Source: JBGSKY01 sp041740995
Lineage (GTDB): Bacteria > Planctomycetota > Planctomycetia > Pirellulales > Pirellulaceae
Direction: 5' to 3'
Assembly (NCBI GenBank): GCA_041740995.1
Contig: JBGSKY010000325.1
Span: 1-13,594 of the forward strand
Length of the DNA: 13,594 nt
Shown: positions 1 through 5,464 of the stretch, in pieces
Position numbering within the stretch: the stretch's first letter is position 1
Layout: every line of letters begins with the position of its first letter
Made by a program: the position numbers and the translations under genes
The notes under the pieces: generated by a model
The model's database searches: none
What the model was told of the DNA's origin: nothing
The model's input: the letters and a program-made list of their open reading frames with translations, nothing else

Positions 1-158
1 ACCAAGACGTTGGGTTGTCGAACGTACCCATAGTTGGTTGAATCGGTTTCGCGGCATATTTATCCGATGGGATAAGAAAGCAGCAAACCATCTTGCCAGC
101 TTACAATTTGCATGCGCTTTCTATACCCTTAATAAAATACCGGTTTCCGGATAGGCTC
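1..158 (+). mobile_element. 3' end of an IS5-family insertion sequence (cut by window edge)
   Basis: This stretch carries the last codons of a DDE transposase followed directly by what looks like the element's right terminal repeat. Read inward from the outside, the end is GAGCCTATCCGGAAACC (bases 158-142 on the minus strand), the form of terminal repeat common in IS5-family (IS427-like) elements. The next bases, TTA at 159-161, could be one copy of a target-site duplication. The left end lies outside the window, so neither the inverted-repeat match nor the duplication can be confirmed. The exact right boundary is inferred from the repeat, not proven. Confidence 0.7.
2..154 (+). CDS. IS5-family transposase, C-terminal fragment (5' end outside window)
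   Basis: Frame 2 is open from the left edge to a TAG at 152-154, giving 50 residues. It opens with RRWVVERTHSWLNRFRGI and continues through IRWDKKAANHLASLQFACAF. This is the C-terminal hallmark of IS5-family DDE transposases: in the W-V-V-E-R-T block the Glu (bases 20-22) is the third acidic residue of the catalytic triad, and the following Trp/Arg-rich helix and Ala/Cys-rich tail are typical. The family cuts and pastes its own IS. In many IS5 relatives transposase is made from two frames by ribosomal frameshifting; whether that applies here cannot be seen. The stop codon falls inside the presumed terminal repeat, as is usual for these compact elements. Whether the copy is intact upstream is unknown. 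Confidence 0.8.
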   Translation, partial: PRRWVVERTHSWLNRFRGIFIRWDKKAANHLASLQFACAFYTLNKIPVSG

Positions 159-253
159 TTATAGACTTTATTAAATGGTTCATGCCAGCTATAGAAGATT
201 TGTGCCGTCCATTTAACCGTGAAGGGGCAACCGCATTGCAGGAAACTTCCCTA

Positions 254-272
254 TCATAGCCGGAGGCTATGA
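254..272. repeat. Perfect 8-bp hairpin with 3-nt loop
   Basis: TCATAGCC (254-261) and GGCTATGA (265-272) are perfect reverse complements separated by GGA. In RNA this would be a tight stable stem. It is not followed by a T-run on the plus strand, so it is not a standard intrinsic terminator in that direction. It lies about 95 bp beyond the inferred IS end, so it could be part of a small RNA or a structured remnant. Confidence 0.45.
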
Positions 273-332
273 GCAAAATGGCCCACGTGTATGTAGGGAG
301 ACAGCTCACTTTTCGGAGACCGATGCTACCGA

Positions 333-349
333 CATTTCTGTCAGAAATG
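333..349. promoter_or_regulatory. 17-bp palindrome (CATTTCTG-T-CAGAAATG), operator-like
   Basis: The two 8-bp arms are perfect reverse complements around one central base, the geometry of a dimeric helix-turn-helix operator. No recognisable gene starts close by: the nearest candidate ATG is at 416 and the nearest real gene at 896. It could also fold as a 7-bp stem with a 3-nt loop. No regulator in the window is linked to it, so the operator reading is inference. Confidence 0.3.
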
Positions 350-738
350 CTTTAGCCCATCTGTGCCGCTGAAACCGGAGCCAACGCTCGACGGCTATAA
401 ATTCAAGTTGATATAATGACCAGTGCTGAAACCACATTCAATCTCAGGGTAGTCGATCTTGCCAGAGATCGGATTGCCCAACGAAAGGGCTCCGAATTCT
501 GGCGACTCCGGGTACGAGCTAGCCGCACTTTAAGTTTCGTTGAAGCACGAGTTTGGCGGGAATTGAAGGTAATTGTTAAGGGCAAAGGCGATACGATCGT
601 AAATCTAATCCAAGTTGCTAATCCGCCTTTTCAACTTCCTACTATCTTTAAGTTCGTTCTATTGCGTACAGCGTCGATACCCGTTCCGATTGGATTTTTT
701 CCGCAGATTCGGCCTTCTCAGCTGTCAGTCTAACTAAA

Positions 739-766
739 TTGACAACTCCAACTGCTAAATTTTAAA
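739..766 (+). promoter_or_regulatory. Candidate sigma-70-type promoter for the beta-propeller gene
   Basis: A perfect -35 hexamer TTGACA (739-744) is followed after 16 bp by TTTAAA (761-766), which matches the -10 consensus at four of six positions. Transcription from here would begin near 773 and leave a leader of roughly 120 nt before the ATG at 896. The -10 box is weak and nothing confirms activity. Confidence 0.3.
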
Positions 767-895
767 CAGGCTCTTGCAACGAAGGACTGATTGTTGCGAA
801 CATCGGCACTGACGGACAATGCAGCGAGCACATCAGAAACTTTCTCTTAACAACCCAAACCAAGCCCGAAGCTAACACACCCGATTGGATATCTA

Positions 896-2185
896 ATGAA
901 AAAAATCTCTATGCTGCTCGCTTTGCTATGCAGCCACTCGTTAATCAATCAAACATCAGGCGAAGACTGGTTTCAATTTCGCGGTCCGAATGCAAGTGGT
1001 TTGTCGGAAGCCACTCAAATTCCGCAGACTTGGGACGCCAAGATGAATATTAAATGGAAGGTCGATGTGCCAGGCGATGGTTGGTCATGTCCAGTCGTCG
1101 CCGACGGGAAGGTCTTTCTTACCACTGCTATTACCAATGGAGAGCAAAGTCAGGACAGCGACTATCGCTGGGAAGTCGTATGTCTAGACGCAAAAACCGG
1201 CGAGAATGTATGGTCCAAAGTGGCTTTGGAAGGCAAACCGCGACTTAAGACACATCGCGACAACACCTATGCCTCAGAAACGCCCGTTACCGATGGCAAA
1301 TATGTCGTAGCCTATTTCGGCATGATGGGCGTCTTTTGTTATGACATGGATGGATCGCTGATGTGGTCCAAAGATCTTGGTTTATATTCCATGCGAAACG
1401 ATTGGGGAACTTCAAGCTCGCCAGCGATGTTGGATGGCAAGGTATTTTTGCAGATCGATAACGAACAAGCTTCGTTCATCGTTGCATTAAATGCCGAAAC
1501 CGGCGAAGAACTATGGCGAAAACCACGAGAAGAAAGTTCCAATTGGGGATCGGTCGTTGTATGGAAAAATGATAAGCGGACAGAGATTGTCACCGGTGGT
1601 TCGATTGTGCGATCTTATAATCCAAATGATGGCGAACTACTCTGGCAAGTGGACATCGGTGGTGGCGGCTTAAGCACGACAGCGTCGGCGACTGATTCGA
1701 TGTTGGTAGTCGGTCGCGGTGGTCGTGGCGGTACTTCAATTTTTGCTGTTAAATCAGGTGCGAGTGGCAACTTGTCAGCCAGCACTGAGGGTGAACCAAA
1801 CAACTCCGTGATTTGGAACACTGCTGAATACGGTCCAGAGCGATCGTCACCGCTGATCTACAATGGATATGTCTATTTACTCGGTGGTCGCGGCGGCAAA
1901 ATCACTTGTCTGGACGCATCGACAGGCGCACTGGTTTTCCAGGATCGTCTGCCTAACGCGGCAGAGTTTTGGGCATCGCCTTGGGCAAATAATGGCTTGG
2001 TTTACTGTCCGGACTCAAGTGGTAAAACTTTCGTTGTTAAGCCTGGTCCACAGCTCGAAGTCGTTGGAACAAACACGCTTCCAGCAGATAGCGATGCCAA
2101 ATTCTGGGCTTCACCCGCAATCTCCGATGGTTCGATCTATCTGCGATCTGATGATGTGCTTTACTCGATCTCCAAGACTGAGTAG
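896..2185 (+). CDS. Secreted PQQ-like beta-propeller (BamB-like) repeat protein
   Basis: The product is 429 residues. Residues 1-22 form a signal peptide: a Lys-rich start (MKK), a Leu-rich core and a probable cleavage site after TSG, just before EDWFQFRGP. The W-x-x-F-R-G-P opening is typical of the many planctomycete exported proteins annotated as outer-membrane biogenesis protein BamB or PQQ-like. The body repeats the propeller blade pattern in which a V-V-x-D-G-K-V-F strand pair is followed by L-D-A-x-T-G-E-x-x-W. Examples are CLDAKTGENVW (about 97-106), ALNAETGEELW (about 197-207), the SYNPNDGELLW block and CLDASTGALVF. Each marks one four-stranded blade. No catalytic residues of a quinoprotein dehydrogenase, such as a vicinal Cys pair, are evident, so true PQQ binding or enzyme activity should not be assumed. 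It probably acts in the periplasm or cell envelope as a scaffold. It stands alone, with 333 bp before the next gene on the same strand. Function unknown beyond the fold. Confidence 0.9.
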   Translation: MKKISMLLALLCSHSLINQTSGEDWFQFRGPNASGLSEATQIPQTWDAKMNIKWKVDVPGDGWSCPVVADGKVFLTTAITNGEQSQDSDYRWEVVCLDAKTGENVWSKVALEGKPRLKTHRDNTYASETPVTDGKYVVAYFGMMGVFCYDMDGSLMWSKDLGLYSMRNDWGTSSSPAMLDGKVFLQIDNEQASFIVALNAETGEELWRKPREESSNWGSVVVWKNDKRTEIVTGGSIVRSYNPNDGELLWQVDIGGGGLSTTASATDSMLVVGRGGRGGTSIFAVKSGASGNLSASTEGEPNNSVIWNTAEYGPERSSPLIYNGYVYLLGGRGGKITCLDASTGALVFQDRLPNAAEFWASPWANNGLVYCPDSSGKTFVVKPGPQLEVVGTNTLPADSDAKFWASPAISDGSIYLRSDDVLYSISKTE

Positions 2186-2518
2186 TAATCGAGATTGCAA
2201 ACCGCGTAAGCGAATTCTGTGAGACTGCACGGTTTACGTATCACGTTTCGAAATGAATTAATTTTCCTACCGCTAATTTTTCAACCTCCCTCTATTCAAA
2301 GCAGAGCATTTCAGATTGGAATATTTGGGGTAGGAAAATCTATGAACTCAAGAAAGTCGTGGTGTTGTTAGATCCCTACGATTTCGAGATGCATTCAATC
2401 TAGCGGTGGTCGTTTTTCGTCACGATCTTTTCTAGGACGAAGGCAAGCCAGTTGCTTGTTAAACGATAAATGCGACGATAAGTTTTTCTGGTATGAAATC
2501 CTAAAGCACCCATCGCTG
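2186..2518. other. 333-bp intergenic spacer
   Basis: No gene is supported between the beta-propeller stop codon and the ATG at 2519. A loose stem of AAACCG with CGGTTT lies just after the upstream stop (about 2199-2235), but its loop is near 25 nt and no T-run follows, so terminator function is doubtful. The main visible structure is the 11-bp inverted repeat annotated separately. From base 2372 the frame of the downstream gene is open without an ATG until 2519. Confidence 0.5.
2261..2339. repeat. Perfect 11-bp inverted repeat, arms 57 bp apart
   Basis: ATTTTCCTACC (2261-2271) recurs as its exact reverse complement GGTAGGAAAAT (2329-2339). The 57 bp between the arms are AT-rich and non-coding. 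The arms could form a long-loop RNA stem, be paired sites for one DNA-binding protein, or be the ends of a very small mobile remnant. No target duplication is evident around them. Confidence 0.5.
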
Positions 2519-3385
2519 ATGAACTCAATCTTAGAAGCGTACGCCGATCCAAAGCCATCGGCCAAACCGATTAGGGCATTGTTCATCGCTGGTTTGTATC
2601 CTTCGATTTGCGTTGCCGTTGGCTTGCTTCAAAAAGATCAGCTGATCTTTCAAAAAACGCTCGCTCGTTGGGTGATGCCTTGCGGCCTGCTGATGTTGCT
2701 CGGCACATTATTAATTGTTTTTGCATGGCAGACCCGCCAGCGTTTAATCATGCTTTGCAGCCTTGTTCTGATACTGTTTTGCATCCTTACGATTGACCCT
2801 GTAACCGCAGTCATTGTTCGTTCGCTTGAAGGCAACTATCCCGAGTGGAAGCCAGGCGAAAACGAACCGCTCGAAGTTGCAATCGTCCTAGGCGGAGGAA
2901 CTGGATTGACGCCAAACATGCGGACACAACTTGCACACAGCGGTGATCGACTGGCTCTGGCAGCGAGACTGTATCATCAAGGTGCCGTCAAACAACTGAT
3001 TGTCACCGGTGACCCATTGGTCGAAGGCTCACATGAATTGCTTTCCCCTCGGGCTCAGTCGCTCGACATTTTGACAGGTTTGTCAGTTCCAAAATCTGCG
3101 ATAGTAGCATTGCCTGGACGAACGACTTCAGAAGAAATTGCATCGTTGAAGGCAGCCCCTGAGCTATGGCAAGGTAAACGATGCGGCATCATCACATCAG
3201 CAATTCACATAACACGGGCGATGGAATTGGCCAAGGAAGCTGAAATTCCACTGGTTGCAATTCCAGCAAATTTCGAAGCTCCGAGTGGTCAGCTTACAGC
3301 CTTATCTTTGATTCCAAATGCCGACAACTTGGCCGCCCTTCACGCGGTGATGCATGAATATCTTGGCATGTTGGTTGGACGTTGA
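2519..3385 (+). CDS. DUF218 / YdcF-ElyC-SanA family membrane protein
   Basis: With the first ATG in frame (2519) the product is 288 residues. A TTG at 2456 would add 21 residues with no hydrophobic or conserved content, so the ATG is preferred, although no clear Shine-Dalgarno precedes either. Three hydrophobic segments (about 20-38, 51-70 and 76-93) form an N-terminal membrane region. The DUF218 domain follows: an IVLGGG strand-loop (about 123-127), the helix DRLALAARLYHQG (about 143-155), VTGDP (162-166), the TTSEE acidic motif (202-206) and the TSAIHITRA block with its His (226-234). DUF218 proteins are membrane-anchored. Relatives such as ElyC and SanA of E. coli are tied to cell-envelope integrity and peptidoglycan or lipid-carrier metabolism, but biochemical activity is not settled. 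The gene converges on ldhA with 37 bp between stops. Family assignment is firm; the role is inferred. Confidence 0.85.
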   Translation: MNSILEAYADPKPSAKPIRALFIAGLYPSICVAVGLLQKDQLIFQKTLARWVMPCGLLMLLGTLLIVFAWQTRQRLIMLCSLVLILFCILTIDPVTAVIVRSLEGNYPEWKPGENEPLEVAIVLGGGTGLTPNMRTQLAHSGDRLALAARLYHQGAVKQLIVTGDPLVEGSHELLSPRAQSLDILTGLSVPKSAIVALPGRTTSEEIASLKAAPELWQGKRCGIITSAIHITRAMELAKEAEIPLVAIPANFEAPSGQLTALSLIPNADNLAALHAVMHEYLGMLVGR

Positions 3386-3422
3386 GTGTCGGTTTGAAAG
3401 CTGTTAGTTCAGGTTGATCGAA

Positions 3423-4409
3423 TCAGCAGACGGCGTTTGCCAAGTCGTCTCCCGATTCGAACTGAGTCAAGTTTGCCGAGGTAACGTCAGCAATACCTTG
3501 AAGTGCTTCTTCGGTAAAGAATGCCTGATGCGCGGTGATCAAAACGTTGGGGAAGGTTAAGAGCCTCGAAAACACATCGTCCTGGACCACTCGCTCGGAT
3601 AGATCTTCGAAAAACAGTTCGCTTTCTTCTTCGTAGACATCCAGCGCGAGTTGGCCAATCTTGCCCGACTTCAATGCTTTGATTGCTGCTTTGGTATCGA
3701 TTAAACCACCGCGGCTGGTATTGATCAACATCACACCCGGTTGCATGTTTGAAATAGCCGACGCATTAATCAAATGATGCGTCTCTGGACTAAGCGGACA
3801 ATGTAGCGTGATTATCCTCGACTGACGAAACAGTTCATCGAGCGATATGTAACGCCCCAAATTTGCTAACTCTGAATTTGGTTTTGGGTCGTACATCAAA
3901 ACTTCGCAGCCAAAGCCTTTGAGTAATCTCACAACGCAGGCTCCGATTGTCCCGGTTCCAACCACGCCGACAGTTTTGCTATGCAAGTCGAATCCCAGTA
4001 ATCCTTCGAGTGAAAAATTATTTTCACGGACGCGATGATTGGCTTTATGAAGCTTCCGATTCAAGCATAAGATCAGGCCGAGTGCATGTTCCGCAACAGC
4101 GTGTGGCGAGTAGGCCGGGACACGCATCACGCGAATATTCAGCGACTTGGCTGCTTCGACGTCAAGCTGATTAAATCCGGCGCACCGAAGCACAATCACT
4201 TTAATTCCAAAACCTGAAAGCTGTTCGAGCACTTCACGATCTAGACGATCATTGACAAACACACACGCGGCATCGAATCCGTCGGCTAGCCGACAAGTTT
4301 CGAGCGATAATTTAGGTTCAAAAAAGACCGCTTCATGTTTGAGTTTATTGAAGGCAGGTTCTAAGAATCTTCGGTCGTAGGATTTTGAGCTAAAGACAGC
4401 GCAGCGCAT
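3423..4409 (-). CDS. ldhA: D-lactate dehydrogenase, NAD-dependent (LdhA type)
   Basis: The product is 328 residues, almost the same length as E. coli fermentative D-lactate dehydrogenase (329), and resembles it throughout. The enzyme reduces pyruvate to D-lactate with NADH in the cytoplasm. In order are the N-terminal AVFSSKSYD strand, the RCAGFNQLD and VPAYSPHAVAEHALG blocks, the NAD-binding loop GTGTIG (about 151-156) with Asp 174 at the end of the next strand to select NAD, and the catalytic set Arg 233 (NTSRGG), Glu 262 (DVYEEE) and His 294 (TAHQAF). The ATG at 4409 is chosen over an in-frame TTG at 4424 because the TTG overlaps the GAGG Shine-Dalgarno (4420-4423) that serves the ATG, and because the ATG product aligns with the LdhA N-terminus. 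It lies 113 bp downstream of the formyltransferase on the same strand and may be co-transcribed or use its own promoter. A related 2-hydroxyacid substrate cannot be excluded. Confidence 0.9.
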   Translation of the reverse strand: MRCAVFSSKSYDRRFLEPAFNKLKHEAVFFEPKLSLETCRLADGFDAACVFVNDRLDREVLEQLSGFGIKVIVLRCAGFNQLDVEAAKSLNIRVMRVPAYSPHAVAEHALGLILCLNRKLHKANHRVRENNFSLEGLLGFDLHSKTVGVVGTGTIGACVVRLLKGFGCEVLMYDPKPNSELANLGRYISLDELFRQSRIITLHCPLSPETHHLINASAISNMQPGVMLINTSRGGLIDTKAAIKALKSGKIGQLALDVYEEESELFFEDLSERVVQDDVFSRLLTFPNVLITAHQAFFTEEALQGIADVTSANLTQFESGDDLANAVC

Positions 4410-4449
4410 CTGGAAAATCCTCAAAATATTTTTTAGTTGAATGTCGACT

Positions 4450-4461
4450 GTTCAATTGAAC
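4450..4461 (-). promoter_or_regulatory. 12-bp perfect palindrome upstream of ldhA
   Basis: GTTCAATTGAAC is a perfect palindrome 41-52 bp before the ldhA ATG. Its minus-strand half TTGAAC resembles a -35 hexamer, and an A/T-rich run nearer the gene could supply a weak -10. A dyad overlapping a -35 is a usual place for a repressor. It does not match the TTGTGAA-type half-sites of the redox regulator Rex, which often controls ldh genes. Function is inferred. Confidence 0.3.
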
Positions 4462-4522
4462 TTGATTGAAGCGGTATCGAATGCCATGCAAAATGCACTA
4501 GGTCGTTACCAAACTTCGTTTA

Positions 4523-5464
4523 CTACGTGTTGGGATGCAATTCTGGTCGAAGATAGATAAACGATTTACCAAGTCGTCCGCCATAATTCCCAGCAGAGAT
4601 TTTTATCAATCCAGGCACACTTTTGGCCGCTTCAACCGCCTTCAAACATGCGTTGGAAACGCTCGCAAGATCGACTCCGTTTACGATAATTTCCATGATT
4701 GAATCCACGCCGGCTGGAACTTTGGATTTATTGCCTAGACTTGTTCGAAGCGTCGGGCAGAATTCCGCAAACGTGCTTGCGATCATAAAACTGTATCGGC
4801 TGCCAGCCTTTGATCCACTGGCAGCAACTCCGCCAGGAAAAGTCGTGATTACGCCAGGAGTTTCATCTGCGGCCGCCGCCGCCAATTCGGCTGCTTCCAA
4901 CGCGGCATCTTCGCTCCCCATAAACCAAACGTTGCCACCCATTAGACCATCAGCGTAACCAAAACGGCGTTCGAGAAAAAACTCGCCGCCAAGTGTAGGA
5001 ATGCACCAACCCTTTCGGCCATACTGTTCAACTCGATGTTGGTGACCGTCACCGAAGAAGGCAATTTTGCGTCCCAACTTAAAGAAATCATCCGTCTCTA
5101 ATGCATTGAAGCAACGAGCCGTTGGGCAAGTCAGAATGTTTTGGCTGATACGAGCCATCATGACTTTTTCTAAATGTACGACGCGATCTTTGCGGAAACG
5201 TGGAACATGAAATTGCAGATAAGCTCCGACACGACCGTCGGGGGTCTCTTGACCAACAGACACTCCGTCAAGATATCCTTCAAGGCCTGCTTCGCAATCG
5301 CACAAGATTGTGCTGCTGGCATGGCCTGTGGCAGCATAACAAGCGGCATCAAGCCACTTTCGATCGCGTGCGGTGATCAATACTCGTCCGTAAATACTAC
5401 GAAACGCTTCGGCGTAGGTATCTTCTATTAAATCTTGGTTTTCGGTCAGTGTTGAATTGGTCAC
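4523..5464 (-). CDS. ftr: Formylmethanofuran:tetrahydromethanopterin N-formyltransferase
   Basis: The product is 313 residues, close to the usual length near 300. The enzyme moves a formyl group between methanofuran and the N5 of tetrahydromethanopterin in the cytoplasm. In bacteria it works in the H4MPT route of formaldehyde oxidation, next to the formyltransferase/hydrolase complex, and is often named FhcD or FfsA. Family blocks run the full length: IEDTYAEAF (13-21), ETPDGR (73-78), ILTCPTARCFN (110-120), FFGDG (136-140), the Gly/Ser-rich FPGGVAASGSKAGSRY (209-224), CPTLR (236-240) and ISAGNYGGRLGK (289-300). The start is GTG at 5464, whose GTGA overlaps the TGA of the upstream sulfatase, indicating translational coupling. 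An AGAGA tract about 9 nt upstream may assist. Placing the start here keeps the expected short lead before IEDTYAEAF. No other H4MPT-pathway gene lies in the window. Family assignment is secure. Confidence 0.95.
   Translation of the reverse strand: MTNSTLTENQDLIEDTYAEAFRSIYGRVLITARDRKWLDAACYAATGHASSTILCDCEAGLEGYLDGVSVGQETPDGRVGAYLQFHVPRFRKDRVVHLEKVMMARISQNILTCPTARCFNALETDDFFKLGRKIAFFGDGHQHRVEQYGRKGWCIPTLGGEFFLERRFGYADGLMGGNVWFMGSEDAALEAAELAAAAADETPGVITTFPGGVAASGSKAGSRYSFMIASTFAEFCPTLRTSLGNKSKVPAGVDSIMEIIVNGVDLASVSNACLKAVEAAKSVPGLIKISAGNYGGRLGKSFIYLRPELHPNT

Larger units (their letters stand above)
159..895. other. 737-bp region with no convincing gene; dyads and a candidate promoter
   Basis: No reading frame here resembles a protein I recognise. 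The longest plus-strand frame (416-733, 105 codons) has no Shine-Dalgarno, no family signature, and an ATG that overlaps a TATAAT hexamer (412-417). A minus-strand frame lies over the same bases (585-403), has no ATG start and encodes an Arg/Ser/Thr-rich product that looks like an antisense shadow. The visible content is a hairpin at 254-272, a 17-bp palindrome at 333-349 and a promoter-like pair at 739-766. Lying between an IS end and a conserved gene, the tract may be decayed sequence, an unrecognised RNA gene, or the long 5' region of the next gene. Confidence 0.5.

Noticed and set aside
121..309. 62-codon minus-strand frame overlapping the IS end
   Set aside because: It overlaps the clear transposase frame and the terminal repeat on the opposite strand and has no protein signature.
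416..733. 105-codon plus-strand frame in the left gene-poor tract
   Set aside because: No ribosome binding site, no recognisable family, its ATG overlaps a TATAAT hexamer, and a minus-strand frame covers the same bases. Could be a real small gene but evidence is too thin.
153..775. Direct 8-bp repeat AGGCTCTT at 153-160 (IS end) and 768-775, suggesting a second IS end
   Set aside because: Only eight bases match and the flanking bases do not resemble the terminal repeat; chance is likely.
896..2185. Reading the beta-propeller protein as a PQQ alcohol dehydrogenase linked to the C1 gene ftr
   Set aside because: It lacks the vicinal Cys pair and catalytic residues of quinoprotein dehydrogenases, is shorter than those enzymes, and is over 2 kb away in the opposite orientation.
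2456..2518. TTG start extending the DUF218 protein by 21 residues
   Set aside because: The added residues are not hydrophobic or conserved; the ATG at 2519 gives a normal N-terminus ahead of the first membrane helix.
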